A stretch of 64,000 nt of DNA from Pseudomonadales bacterium (GTDB lineage Bacteria > Pseudomonadota > Gammaproteobacteria > Pseudomonadales > Azotimanducaceae): NCBI GenBank assembly GCA_019090385.1, contig JAHRWB010000043.1:1-64000 (forward strand), given 5' to 3'. The notes beneath the pieces were generated by a model. It did no database searches. It saw only the letters and a program-made list of their open reading frames with translations, and was not told where the DNA came from. Both the position numbers and the translations under genes were made by a program. Positions 9,034-18,153 of this stretch are shown piece after piece (the first letter of the stretch is position 1; each line of letters starts with the position of its first letter).

Positions 9034-9742
9034 TAGATCTACTCCTTTCGAGTTGCACTTTGTTTGCACCCTCCCACAGCAACCGTGGGTCAAATGCGAT
9101 CGCGGCCAGCATGGAAGTAACCACCATGGCGGAAAAAGCCAGAGCGGCTATACCCGGCAAAATACTCATTACATTCCCCAGCTGAATTAATGCAACCAGG
9201 ATGCTGACAACAAATACGTCAATCATCGACCAACGACCAATAAATTCTGTGACACGATATAACTCAGCTTTCTCTAGCAACGCGAAAGTACTGCCCCGCT
9301 GTACAGACAAACATAACCACCCAAGCACCACAATTTTTACCATAGGCACCAGCACACTTGCGACAAAAACAATAATCGCGATGGGATAGGAAGCGTGTTC
9401 CCATAGCGTAACTACCCCTCCCAATATTGTATTATCTGTTACCTGACCAAAAAAACGGGTGCGCATAATAGGCGAAAAATTCGCTGGCAGGTATAGTAAA
9501 ATCGACGTTATCAACCACGCCCAGGTTTGCTGAAGGCTGTCTTTTGAAAACCGCTGAGGGCTGTCTTTTGAAAACCGCTGAGGGCTCTTTATAAAAAAAT
9601 ACTGAGGGCTCTTATCCCGGTGCCCTTCAAGCTTGGCGCCACAAAGATCGCAGCTGGTCTCTTCGATGGCAGCCACAGTGGTACACACCTTACAACCCTG
9701 CAGCTTATGAGTCCGAGCCAACTGAGCAGTGTTTTTATACAT
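9023..9742 (-). CDS. pqiA: PqiA-family membrane protein, second half of a split PqiA
   Basis: A 239-residue PqiA-domain protein. It opens with a short zinc-ribbon-like part (CKVCTTV, CDLCGAK), then has the PqiA membrane domain with about four helices and the typical stretches LPANFSPIMRT, VPMVKIVVLGWL and GRWSMIDVFVVSILVALIQLG. In E. coli both PqiA halves are in one polypeptide of about 417 residues; here this is the second half as its own gene. Its ATG shares one base with the previous stop (TAATG). Between the ribbon and the first helix lies a repetitive insert, SPQRFSKD twice, encoded by a 24-bp tandem repeat. Confidence 0.9.
   Translation of the reverse strand: MYKNTAQLARTHKLQGCKVCTTVAAIEETSCDLCGAKLEGHRDKSPQYFFIKSPQRFSKDSPQRFSKDSLQQTWAWLITSILLYLPANFSPIMRTRFFGQVTDNTILGGVVTLWEHASYPIAIIVFVASVLVPMVKIVVLGWLCLSVQRGSTFALLEKAELYRVTEFIGRWSMIDVFVVSILVALIQLGNVMSILPGIAALAFSAMVVTSMLAAIAFDPRLLWEGANKVQLERSRSNDE
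9536..9607 (-). repeat. 24-bp tandem repeat inside pqiA (two perfect copies, one degenerate)
   Basis: On the coding strand the unit contains CCTCAGCGGTTTTCAAAAG. Two identical copies occupy 9536-9559 and 9560-9583, and a diverged third 9584-9607. They encode SPQRFSKD in tandem in the linker between the zinc ribbon and the first membrane helix. The same core, CCTCAGCGG, at the same 24-bp period recurs in the glycosyltransferase gene at 59847-59942. Confidence 0.9.
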
Positions 9743-10377
9743 TATGGGGACATCCGGCGGTTCGAAAGATTGCGAATGTGATGCCAGAACTCCCGTCTAT
9801 CCAAATGCAACACGACTTCAACCATACAAACACTAAAAAGGATATATGCCCAGAAGGAAAGCCCAATCGCGATATCTGCAATGGCAACTATCTTGATAAA
9901 ACTGACAAGAATTCCTATAAGAAATATTTCCCCCATGCACCACGGAACCAGCATAAACGACCACCGGAGTATTCTTTTCATACCCGGCAACAATCGCCCC
10001 AGAGTAAGCCCGCTTGAAACATAAATAATACCTATCAGAAACAAGCCTGGAATAAAAATGATGAAAGCAAACACCAACACTGCTAAGGAAGGAAAATTCT
10101 CGGTTATAAGTATCGCCACACTTTGTAGCAAAGTAACAGTCCTCTCTTGACCTTGCGCACTGAAACCCAGAAACGGAAAGGCGTTCGCTAACAATAGGAA
10201 TAGTAATGCGGACAAAGAAAAAGCAAATATCCGTTCCTGAGCATAATATCGATTGGCAGACAACATATAGTTACAGCGTGGACAAAGCGCCTGTTTCCCG
10301 ACCTCCAATACCGGTACATCAACCATCAGATCACACTCATGACATACCATTAAGGATGCATGCGCACTATTCACCAA
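9742..10377 (-). CDS. pqiA: PqiA-family membrane protein, first half of a split PqiA
   Basis: A 211-residue protein with the PqiA zinc ribbon (CHECD, CPRC) near the N-terminus and about four membrane helices. Family stretches are LLANAFPFLGF, ILITENFPSLAVLV and PWCMGEIFLIGILVSFIKI. It corresponds to the first half of E. coli PqiA. The start is uncertain: TTG at 10377, GTG at 10374 and ATG at 10350 are in frame. The two upstream choices sit 2-5 bases after the yceH stop, with GGG in the yceH end as a possible RBS. The next gene overlaps by one base, so the two halves are probably made together. Confidence 0.9.
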   Translation of the reverse strand: MVNSAHASLMVCHECDLMVDVPVLEVGKQALCPRCNYMLSANRYYAQERIFAFSLSALLFLLLANAFPFLGFSAQGQERTVTLLQSVAILITENFPSLAVLVFAFIIFIPGLFLIGIIYVSSGLTLGRLLPGMKRILRWSFMLVPWCMGEIFLIGILVSFIKIVAIADIAIGLSFWAYILFSVCMVEVVLHLDRREFWHHIRNLSNRRMSP

Positions 10378-10379
10378 AG

Positions 10380-11054
10380 CTACCCATCCGAGCTACTAAG
10401 CAAAATACTCAACTGATCCCCTAGCGCCACAACCTTAGCCTCTAACACATCGACACGTAATTCCAGCTCCGCTACCCCACTGGGCAGTGAGCGCATGCTG
10501 GTTTTCTCGCTTAGCGCCTGATTCGCATGTGCTTCTATATCAATGGGACCGCAGAATAGATGCATGTATTCAGCATCTTTGCGCCCAGGCGTACGAGGTA
10601 GCTGGACCAACAGTGCATCACCTTCACGTTCGATCAAACTGGCTAAGGCATCAACCACAGCTGCATTATCAGAAAATGTGTGCAGACGCCCGCTGCGAGA
10701 CCTCAACTCACCAGGCGTCTGAGGACCACGTAGCAGAAGAAGACAAACAATGGCGAACTGGGCTGCATCAAACTGGTAATCACTAAAAGGCGTATTACAA
10801 AACCTGTGTTGATATTTCTCTACCCGGCTTTTAAAATTTTCATCCGTTCGAATCAGTTTTTTGTTTGTCAATTCACGTATGGTGCGCAAAACTACACCCT
10901 GCTCCATAGACATAACAGGGTTTCGAGCAGATTTCTGATTGCATGCATTGGTCAGTGAATTGAGCGTCATTGGATATTGATCCGGTGTGACAACTGATTT
11001 TTCCATCATGCATCCCAATACCCGTGCTTCCTCGAGGCTCAGTTTCTGTACCAT
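10380..11054 (-). CDS. yceH: YceH family protein (DUF480)
   Basis: A 224-residue member of the YceH/UPF0502 (DUF480) family. It has a tandem winged-helix-like part with LSLEEARVLGCMMEKSVVTPDQYP, SLTNACNQKSARNPVM and LRGPQTPGELRSRSGRLH, and a short coiled C-terminus. The function is unknown; the fold suggests DNA or protein binding. AAGGTG lies 6 bases before the ATG. The gene ends only 2-5 bases before pqiA, so it is probably the promoter-proximal gene of the yceH-pqiA-pqiA-pqiB-pqiC operon. Confidence 0.92.
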   Translation of the reverse strand: MVQKLSLEEARVLGCMMEKSVVTPDQYPMTLNSLTNACNQKSARNPVMSMEQGVVLRTIRELTNKKLIRTDENFKSRVEKYQHRFCNTPFSDYQFDAAQFAIVCLLLLRGPQTPGELRSRSGRLHTFSDNAAVVDALASLIEREGDALLVQLPRTPGRKDAEYMHLFCGPIDIEAHANQALSEKTSMRSLPSGVAELELRVDVLEAKVVALGDQLSILLSSSDG

Positions 11055-11330
11055 TTATTACACCTTGTACTATGAATCTTTCTATTGATTTGATCCCATC
11101 TTCCCGGATATTGTGCACAACACAAGCTCAAATTTCAGGAAGCTCGCGTGAAAGGCTACCCTCAGAATAAACTATTTATAACATTTAGACGGGCGTTACT
11201 ATTCACCTCACTGCTCACTTCTCTCCCAGGTCAAACGCAGCAGATAGCCGGTGGGAAAAAGCAGCGAATACCTTTTTTTCCGGGAAACAACAGGAAGGAA
11301 TTCCAAACGTATTCATTAACTCCAAAATAA

Positions 11331-11344
11331 TTGATCCAAATCAA
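11331..11344. promoter_or_regulatory. Perfect FNR/ANR-type binding site
   Basis: TTGAT-CCAA-ATCAA is an exact match to the consensus dyad TTGAT-N4-ATCAA of FNR/ANR/CRP-family oxygen regulators. It lies 63 bases before the amidohydrolase ATG and overlaps the proposed -35 hexamer. The position would fit oxygen-dependent control of that gene; whether it activates or represses cannot be read from the sequence. Confidence 0.55.
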
Positions 11345-11359
11345 CGCAAGCGTTCTAAT
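11331..11359 (+). promoter_or_regulatory. Candidate sigma-70 promoter of the amidohydrolase gene
   Basis: TTGATC (11331-11336) and TCTAAT (11354-11359) are separated by 17 bases. TATACT at 11359-11364 is an alternative -10. Either would give a leader of about 35-45 bases before the ATG at 11408, which has GGAG as RBS. Confidence 0.45.
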
Positions 11360-11407
11360 ATACTGTCATCGTTTTCTATCCTAACCATACACATCGGAGC
11401 ATACGCA

Positions 11408-12520
11408 ATGAAACCCTGTATCTCAGCAGACTCGCATATCGTTGAACCACCTAATTGTTATGTGGATTTCATCGACCCAAAATACCGTAAAATCGCCCCT
11501 CATATCGAAAAGAACTCCTATGGGGTCGATGGCTTTAAGGTAGAGGGCATGGACAATAGTTTACCCTTGGGTTTGCTTGCAGGTGCCGGCGTACCAACCG
11601 AGGAACTGGGTAAACAGAAAAAACTCAATTTTGATCAATTGGTCAGCGCCGCCTGGAACCCCATTGATCGTCTGGCCATTCAAGATGAAGAAAATATTAC
11701 CGCAGAAATCATCTATGCTTCTGTAGGTATGGTGCTTTGCGGCCTTGAAGATTATAGCTATAAATCCGCCTGCTTCAATGCTTACAACCGATGGTTGGAA
11801 ACTTTTTGTGGCGAGGCGCCTACCCGTTACTATGGTTTGGCACAAACCTCCGTAGCATCTGTGGATGAAACGATTGAAGACTTCCGCCGCGCCAAAGAAA
11901 TGGGCATGGTCGGCATGATGATGACAGGCAATCCCCAGCATGAGGATTATGATCACCCTGATTATGATGCATTATGGGAATGCGCTGTCGATCTTGATAT
12001 GCCTGTTGCTTTTCACATTCTCACAATGAAAGGCCATGACGTATCATCGATATTCACACCTAGCAGAGGGCCGGCCGGACTTGGTTTTTTAAACATCATA
12101 CGTGGTGTGCAAGATATTATGGGTCTATTTGTATTCGGCGGTGTTTTCGAACGCTTTCCGAAGCTGAAAATGGTGGTAGCAGAAGGTGATGCGGGTTGGG
12201 TACCACACTATATGTATCGAGCTGATCACGGAGCCGCACGATTGGGTAGCAAGGATAAGTTGTTTTCCAAGCCACCCAGCCACTATGTACGTGATAACGT
12301 CTGGTTTACTTTCCAGGATGATGAAACCGCTTATGAAAACCCAAAAATGGTTGATAACAATAAACTGATATGGGCCAGTGACTATCCTCATACGGATTCT
12401 ACCTATCCAAATTCCAAGAAAATCCTGACGGAACAAATGGCCAATTTAACCGAAGAACGGAAAAATGCAGTAGTTCATGACAATGTAGCAGAAGCTTTTA
12501 ACCTACCCGGTGTAGGCTAA
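11408..12520 (+). CDS. Amidohydrolase-family metal-dependent hydrolase (Amidohydro_2)
   Basis: A 370-residue TIM-barrel protein of the PF04909 type. It begins CISADSHIVEPP, the D-x-H of the first metal site. Later it has FHILTMKGHD, the FPKLKMVVAEGDAGWVPHY strand and ends with the WASDYPHTDSTYP motif holding the last metal Asp. Relatives include gamma-resorcylate and amino-carboxymuconate-semialdehyde decarboxylases and many uncharacterised hydrolases in marine degraders. GGAG precedes the ATG. It is preceded by an FNR/ANR-like box and its stop overlaps the convergent next gene by 4 bases. The substrate is unknown. Confidence 0.88.
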   Translation: MKPCISADSHIVEPPNCYVDFIDPKYRKIAPHIEKNSYGVDGFKVEGMDNSLPLGLLAGAGVPTEELGKQKKLNFDQLVSAAWNPIDRLAIQDEENITAEIIYASVGMVLCGLEDYSYKSACFNAYNRWLETFCGEAPTRYYGLAQTSVASVDETIEDFRRAKEMGMVGMMMTGNPQHEDYDHPDYDALWECAVDLDMPVAFHILTMKGHDVSSIFTPSRGPAGLGFLNIIRGVQDIMGLFVFGGVFERFPKLKMVVAEGDAGWVPHYMYRADHGAARLGSKDKLFSKPPSHYVRDNVWFTFQDDETAYENPKMVDNNKLIWASDYPHTDSTYPNSKKILTEQMANLTEERKNAVVHDNVAEAFNLPGVG

Positions 12521-15375
12521 TTCAATTGCGCCTTTAGTAATTGAACCTCAGGAGTGCTTACCCGGATTGGCCCGGGTAAGCCTGAGTGATTTTGATAGGC
12601 CGCCAACAAACGATACATTGTTAGATTATTTTGCCATTTTCGAGATACATTACTACCCGGCTTAAATTCACTGACGGCTAGTTGATATTGGCCTTGACAG
12701 ATTCTCCTGAACAGGCTAATCCACTGCTTAACCTCAGAGTTTTTAACCCGCGCGTCCAAACAAATCAGTGCTTCAATAGTTTCCCAAATTGCCAGGCTAT
12801 CCCCAGAAACAAGAAACGGCAATGTACTGGCCGCTATTTTTTGCATAGCATTTACCAATACCTCGGGACTGTAGGCACAAGCATTAGACTCGAGTAACAA
12901 CAATGCATGAAGCAAGTTCCGATCACCAATTTCAGAGTGATCAGCTTTGAGTATACGGTTGCGTACTCTAAGTGCCCTGCGAGCCAATTCCGCTGAATAC
13001 AAATGCAAATTGGCCGAAATCCGTTCTGGGTTCACTGGCCATTCGAAACCTTCAATTACTCGCGATAGCGCCGCAGGCACTAAACGCAAGCGTTGTAACT
13101 CCAGAGCATCATCACCCTGATAACGAGCCTTAACCGCTGCCGGGGCCAAAACAGCATGATAATCAGAGTTTGCAGCTACCGGAAAACTGTGAAAATAGGG
13201 AGAAAGCAGTTTTTCGGACCCAATACGTCGATGATAAAAATCGTCAATAGTCTCGACACCTACGTTCTCTAGCTCTTTTCTAAGTAGTTCGTTAATAAAC
13301 AGTTTTGCAGAGGGCAACGCAACGGGCTTTGCAGATTGTGCAACAATAGCGAGGTCAGTGTTATTTAGCGCGTACAATACATAATAGGGAAAACTCTGCT
13401 CCAAAGCTTTCATAACTGACGCAACTGCTTGAGGGTTCATACCATAAATCTGCATCCATTGGATAAATATGCCGTTCGGTTTTAGATGACGTCGCATCAC
13501 CCGATAGTGCTCAAGCGAAAAAAGGCTCGCAATACCACTGATCCAGGGATTTGAGGGCTCTGAAATAATCAGATCATATTGATTTTTACTATTTGAAAAA
13601 TAAGTTTTTGCATCCTCAATAATGAGGTTACTACGTGGATCCGAGAATACTCTCGCTACCCGGCCACCAAAAAATCGGGCACCGTCGATCATGGCTGGTT
13701 CGATTTCTACAGTATCAAGCCGTTCAATCTGCTCTGAAGCAAGTAAAGTATTACTTGTAATACCTGATCCAAACCCAATAACAGCTGCCGTCCTGATATC
13801 GTCATGGAGAGCCAGCGGCAAAGCACCTAACAGAAGCATAGTGGGCTCATCTTTACTCGGGAACTGATCATTTACTGCCGCATCAACTTTGCCGTTAGTT
13901 GCAATTGCCAGGGAATTGTCGTTCATAAAAACATCAATAGAGGCAGTTTTTCCATCTTTGTGAAACAATATTTCTCGCGACGTCTTAATAATGCCACGCA
14001 GATAAACGCCTGAGGCCATTTTTATGGGATCTAACTGAACCAGCACTACTATCGAAAACCAAACACAGCTCGCCACCACAGCCACAATCATCGCCCGCCA
14101 TTTCATAACTGATATTTTTTTTATCAGCCACCAGCCTAGTGCTATATCTGCAAGCGCACCCACACATATCAAAACCTTTAAACCATACACCGGCATCAAT
14201 ATATGCAGCGCTAACAAAACTCCCAGCAAACTGCCCAATGTGTTTGCAGAATAAATTTTACCAACGCTGGCTTCACCGTGACCGTCTTTTACTAAACATT
14301 GAGTCAACAATGGCAAAGTCATTCCGGCACATATGGTCACAGGCAACATAAATGCAAACACTAAAGAATGACAAAGAAGATTAAACAGCACATACCCCTG
14401 ATCGCTTTGTGACAAGGCACTGATAAAAAATTGCATTGCAACAAATGTCTGGTCATAAAAAGCGATACTCAGAGCGGCAAAGGCACCCATAAATAACTGC
14501 ACCAGGCCCAATACCCGTTGCGGCTCGCTGATAGAATCGATGCGTATGCGAATGACAAAACCGCCGATAGCCAGGCCCGTGATAAAAGCACTCAGCATTA
14601 GCTCAAAGGCATGCGCAGAACTTCCCAACACCAAACTCAACATGCGAATCCAGCCGATCTCATACATAAAAGATGCAGTCCCCGTAACAGCGGCTACAGC
14701 TATAAATAACCAGCCTGGATTCAGGTTATTAAGAGGAGTCGAACTGGCGGCAGCTGCCGACCGGCGGCCAAGAAAATATGCAAGCAGAGCGACCAGACAA
14801 TTAACAGAACCTGCGAATGCCATCGTAGCCGGCAAACCAAATTTTGGTGCAAGATAAAAACCAGTGACAAGCACACCAAGTGCTGCCCCCAAACTATTAA
14901 CAAAATACACCCCGGCAGTTGAATACCCCATAGACTGATCACTGGCCCGATCCAGACCAGCCACCATTAGAGGGAAAGTAGCACCCAACAATATAGTTTG
15001 TGGGAACACCAATAATCCGGCAACCAGCCACTTGCTAGCCGTGATAACAACAAATCCTTCTACCCCAGGTAACCAGTGTTCAAAATAGAGATCCGTGCTG
15101 ACGATAAATAGCCAATGGAATAAAAGTGCAGAAAGCCCAATAAAAAGTTCTATCAGTGCATAGACAACCAGAGGGCGTGACAATCGAACCAAATATCTAC
15201 CTGCGAGGTAAGCGCCTAGCGAAAGCCCTCCCATAAACAACATTAACACCAAGGACTGAGCGTAAGCAGTATGGCCCAAAAACAGACTCAGATACTGGGT
15301 CCAAATGGATTCGTAAAGTAAACCAGTGGCACCAGATATTCCAAAAAGGGCAACTAGAAGAGGCCTAAACCACAC
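12517..15375 (-). CDS. Fused MFS-like transporter / spermidine synthase-like protein
   Basis: A 952-residue protein. The first roughly 450 residues are a polytopic membrane part with about twelve or more helices (GATGLLYESIWTQYLSLFLG, GLSLGAYLAGR and a second copy MYEIGWIRMLSLVLGSS). The second half is a class I methyltransferase fold of the spermidine synthase type, with VIGFGSGITSNTLL, DTVEIEPAMI, EDAKTYF and IISEPSNPW. A helical C-terminal region follows. Such fusions are widespread in bacteria; the reaction and the role of the membrane part are not established. It is convergent with the amidohydrolase (4-base overlap of stop codons). Confidence 0.88.
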   Translation of the reverse strand: MWFRPLLVALFGISGATGLLYESIWTQYLSLFLGHTAYAQSLVLMLFMGGLSLGAYLAGRYLVRLSRPLVVYALIELFIGLSALLFHWLFIVSTDLYFEHWLPGVEGFVVITASKWLVAGLLVFPQTILLGATFPLMVAGLDRASDQSMGYSTAGVYFVNSLGAALGVLVTGFYLAPKFGLPATMAFAGSVNCLVALLAYFLGRRSAAAASSTPLNNLNPGWLFIAVAAVTGTASFMYEIGWIRMLSLVLGSSAHAFELMLSAFITGLAIGGFVIRIRIDSISEPQRVLGLVQLFMGAFAALSIAFYDQTFVAMQFFISALSQSDQGYVLFNLLCHSLVFAFMLPVTICAGMTLPLLTQCLVKDGHGEASVGKIYSANTLGSLLGVLLALHILMPVYGLKVLICVGALADIALGWWLIKKISVMKWRAMIVAVVASCVWFSIVVLVQLDPIKMASGVYLRGIIKTSREILFHKDGKTASIDVFMNDNSLAIATNGKVDAAVNDQFPSKDEPTMLLLGALPLALHDDIRTAAVIGFGSGITSNTLLASEQIERLDTVEIEPAMIDGARFFGGRVARVFSDPRSNLIIEDAKTYFSNSKNQYDLIISEPSNPWISGIASLFSLEHYRVMRRHLKPNGIFIQWMQIYGMNPQAVASVMKALEQSFPYYVLYALNNTDLAIVAQSAKPVALPSAKLFINELLRKELENVGVETIDDFYHRRIGSEKLLSPYFHSFPVAANSDYHAVLAPAAVKARYQGDDALELQRLRLVPAALSRVIEGFEWPVNPERISANLHLYSAELARRALRVRNRILKADHSEIGDRNLLHALLLLESNACAYSPEVLVNAMQKIAASTLPFLVSGDSLAIWETIEALICLDARVKNSEVKQWISLFRRICQGQYQLAVSEFKPGSNVSRKWQNNLTMYRLLAAYQNHSGLPGPIRVSTPEVQLLKAQLN

Positions 15376-15432
15376 TACATCTACCCCGAGAGCTAATTTT
15401 CAATAGCCTGAAATATTATAGCGCCCATCTTT

Positions 15433-17652
15433 TTATGTGATCTCATCCGGCTCATGCACCGGGTATCTCAAATCTTGGTTTTTGACAGGTAATTCTCGTA
15501 TGCGGATGCCTGTAGCTGCAAATATTGCATTTGTTAATGCAGGTGCAATGGCAGGTGTCCCTGGCTCACCTGCTCCACCGAATGCAGCACCACTATTTAT
15601 AATATATGTTTCAATAATGGGTGCTTCACCCATCCGCACCATTTGATAATCGTGAAAATTGCTTTCCAGAACCCGACCATTTTCAATATTGATTTCCCCG
15701 TAGAGTGCAGCAGTTAAGCCATAAATAATACCTGACTCCATTTGCGCCTTTAGTCCATCCGGGTTTACGGCGAAACCTGCATCAACTGCACAAACTACTT
15801 TTTTCACCACCACCTTGCCATCAAACACTTCCACCTCCACAGCTTCAGCAACGATACTGCCAAAGGAGGCCTGCAACGCAATGCCCAGTCCCTGCCCATC
15901 CGGCAAAGATGTTCCCCAACCAGCTTTCAGAGCGGCCATTTCCAACACATCTTTATGTCTTGGCGAGGTGCCTAACAAATCCATTCGATACTGAAATGGG
16001 TCCTTGCCCGCAGCATGGGCCAACTCATCAATAAATGACTCAGTAAAAAAACCATGTGCGCTGTGATCAACACTTCTCCATGGTCCAAAAGGAATATGGG
16101 TTGAGCTATCCGCATACTGAATACGCTTATTTTGTATCTCATAAGGAATATGCGGCGCTTCTACCGGTTCATGTTTATCAACATAACGATTCAACCAAGA
16201 GACTGGCTGCCCATCACCATCAAAACCGGCCTTGAATTGGCTAACTATAGCCTGACGATAATGATCCTGACGGATATCTTCTTCCCTGGACCAAATCAGC
16301 TTAATTGGCAAACCCGTAGCTTTAGCAATTTTACCTGCCTGGACAGCACAGTCTGAATTTGATCGACGACCAAAACCCCCACCCATATAAGCATTATGTA
16401 CAAGGACCTGCGAGTCTTGCATTTCCAATGCAGACGCCAGGTCAGCACGAAACCCCAGTGGATTTTGCGTACCTGTCCAAAGTTCCGCAATACCGTCATG
16501 AATCCAGACCGTGGCATTCATCGGCTCCATGCATGCGTGAGCCAAATAAGGTACTCGGTATTCAGCAACTATCTCCCGGACAGCGCCGGCCAATGCAGCC
16601 TGCGCATCCCCCTCATCAACATCGTACTTTAAATCTGCAGAATCTAGCATACGAGCAAAACCTGAAAAAATACTATCTTGACTGACAGCACCATTTTCAG
16701 CTTCATCCCATAGCACTTTCACTTGCACCAAGGCCTGTTTCGCCTGCCAGTAACCTTCGGCTACAACCGCTACGGCATCTCCAAGATTAACAACATTGCT
16801 GACCCCTGGCATTGATAGCGCTGCACTTTTGTCAACACTTTGGACTCGACCACCAAACACCGGGGAGGCTTTAATACAGGCGGTTTTCATCTCGGGTATT
16901 TGCGCATCCAGACCAAACCGAGCACTGCCATCCACCTTTTCCGGAATATCAAAACGGGGTTTTGAGGCGCCGATAATTTCAAACTGTTCTTGAGTTTTCA
17001 GTAACGGATCATCCGGTGGCGTGAATTTTGCGGCAGCAATAGCAAAGCTTGCAAAAGGTGCACTACGCGCCGATTTTTTATGATGAATGGTACTCGCCCG
17101 CGCCTCAAGTTCGCTCACAGGTACCACCCAGGCATCAGCGGCTGCTTTCAATAGCACTGCTTTCGCGGCAGCACCCGCAACACGCAGCCCATATTGTCCC
17201 GTTGAGCGAATGCTTGTACTACCTCCGGTTATTTGTAAATTCAGAAATTGTGTAATTTTTAGGAAAGCGCCATCTACCGAACCCACTAAAACGCTCGGAA
17301 GCACAACATCACCCAATATAAATCCTTTCCCCAGTGCATAATTTGCAAATTCTTTTTCCGCAGGGGCTTCCATAAAATGTACCCCGTCCCAATCTGCTCC
17401 CATCTCGTCTGCCAATAGCTGTGATAAACTGGTACCCACACCCTGACCCATTTCTGAATGGGGGGCTATCACTGTAATGGAATTATCCTGATCTATTTTG
17501 ACCCAGGCATTTACCAAGGTCTCAGCACTGTCCGTCACCCAAGGCGCCAACTCCGAATTACGATTTCCCGGACGTATAGCCACCCCAACCACCAATGCAC
17601 CACCTACAACAATCCCAGTTGCAATAAAACCCCTGCGTGTCCATTTACCCAA
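15433..17652 (-). CDS. Molybdopterin-binding dehydrogenase large subunit (IorB-like)
   Basis: A 739-residue xanthine-dehydrogenase-family large subunit that binds molybdopterin. It resembles the beta subunit of isoquinoline 1-oxidoreductase. It begins with a twin-arginine signal, TRRGFIATG plus a hydrophobic stretch, so the folded enzyme is exported to the periplasm with its partner. Visible family stretches are HSEMGQGVGTSLSQLLADEM, GGGFGRRSNSD and GGAGEPGTPAIAPAL near the end. The start is TTG at 17652 with GAGGGGGG upstream, 3 bases after the stop of the iron-sulfur subunit. The likely role is hydroxylation of a heteroaromatic or aldehyde; substrate unknown. Confidence 0.93.
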   Translation of the reverse strand: MGKWTRRGFIATGIVVGGALVVGVAIRPGNRNSELAPWVTDSAETLVNAWVKIDQDNSITVIAPHSEMGQGVGTSLSQLLADEMGADWDGVHFMEAPAEKEFANYALGKGFILGDVVLPSVLVGSVDGAFLKITQFLNLQITGGSTSIRSTGQYGLRVAGAAAKAVLLKAAADAWVVPVSELEARASTIHHKKSARSAPFASFAIAAAKFTPPDDPLLKTQEQFEIIGASKPRFDIPEKVDGSARFGLDAQIPEMKTACIKASPVFGGRVQSVDKSAALSMPGVSNVVNLGDAVAVVAEGYWQAKQALVQVKVLWDEAENGAVSQDSIFSGFARMLDSADLKYDVDEGDAQAALAGAVREIVAEYRVPYLAHACMEPMNATVWIHDGIAELWTGTQNPLGFRADLASALEMQDSQVLVHNAYMGGGFGRRSNSDCAVQAGKIAKATGLPIKLIWSREEDIRQDHYRQAIVSQFKAGFDGDGQPVSWLNRYVDKHEPVEAPHIPYEIQNKRIQYADSSTHIPFGPWRSVDHSAHGFFTESFIDELAHAAGKDPFQYRMDLLGTSPRHKDVLEMAALKAGWGTSLPDGQGLGIALQASFGSIVAEAVEVEVFDGKVVVKKVVCAVDAGFAVNPDGLKAQMESGIIYGLTAALYGEINIENGRVLESNFHDYQMVRMGEAPIIETYIINSGAAFGGAGEPGTPAIAPALTNAIFAATGIRIRELPVKNQDLRYPVHEPDEIT

Positions 17653-17655
17653 GAT

Positions 17656-18153
17656 TCAGCCCCCCTCTTCGTCAGAAGCATCAAAAAATGAGGCCTTTGT
17701 TTGTTTGGCAGCGACATGAATTGCTTTACGAATTCTTGGGTAAGTACCGCAACGACAAATATTACCCCGCATGGCAAGATCTATATCTTCATCACTCGGA
17801 TTGGGCTTATCCGTAAGTAAAGCCACCGCGGACATAATCTGACCTGACTGACAATAACCGCATTGAGGTACTTGTTCAGCAATCCACGCACTTTGCACCG
17901 GATGTAAATTATCATCCCCACCACCTATACCCTCTATCGTCGTTATCTCCTGCCCTGCGGCCTGGGAGACCGGGGTTACGCAAGAACGAATAGGTTTACC
18001 ATTTAAATGTACCGTACAGGCACCACATTGAGCGATGCCACAACCAAACTTGGTACCGGTGAGTGTCAACTGCTCGCGTACCACCCATAGAAGGGGTGTA
18101 GCGGGGTCAACATCAAGCCTTACACCCTTGCCATTAACGTGAAAGGTGATCAT
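17656..18153 (-). CDS. (2Fe-2S)-binding dehydrogenase small subunit (IorA-like)
   Basis: A 165-residue iron-sulfur subunit of the xanthine dehydrogenase family. It carries both [2Fe-2S] clusters: plant-type ferredoxin cysteines in [16 protein letters not shown] with the downstream Cys of RSCVTP, and the helical-domain set [10 protein letters not shown] and CRCGTYPRI. It passes electrons from the molybdenum site of the neighbouring subunit to an acceptor, in this group often a cytochrome. It has no signal peptide and would be exported with the Tat-tagged large subunit. AGGAGG precedes the ATG. It is the first gene of a two-gene operon. Confidence 0.95.
   Translation of the reverse strand: MITFHVNGKGVRLDVDPATPLLWVVREQLTLTGTKFGCGIAQCGACTVHLNGKPIRSCVTPVSQAAGQEITTIEGIGGGDDNLHPVQSAWIAEQVPQCGYCQSGQIMSAVALLTDKPNPSDEDIDLAMRGNICRCGTYPRIRKAIHVAAKQTKASFFDASDEEGG

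Larger units (their letters stand above)
11055..11407. other. Divergent intergenic region between yceH and the amidohydrolase
   Basis: These 353 bases hold the regulatory DNA for two divergent genes. The right end carries an FNR/ANR-type dyad and promoter-like hexamers (listed separately). A 60-codon frame from a GTG at 11148 has a weak RBS (AGGA) and a hydrophobic start, but no recognisable family, so I do not call it a gene. Confidence 0.6.

Noticed and set aside
11148-11330. 60-codon frame from GTG with signal-like start
   Set aside because: AGGA lies seven bases upstream and the start is hydrophobic, but the rest is unlike a protein family and it runs into the promoter/FNR region. Too weak to call.
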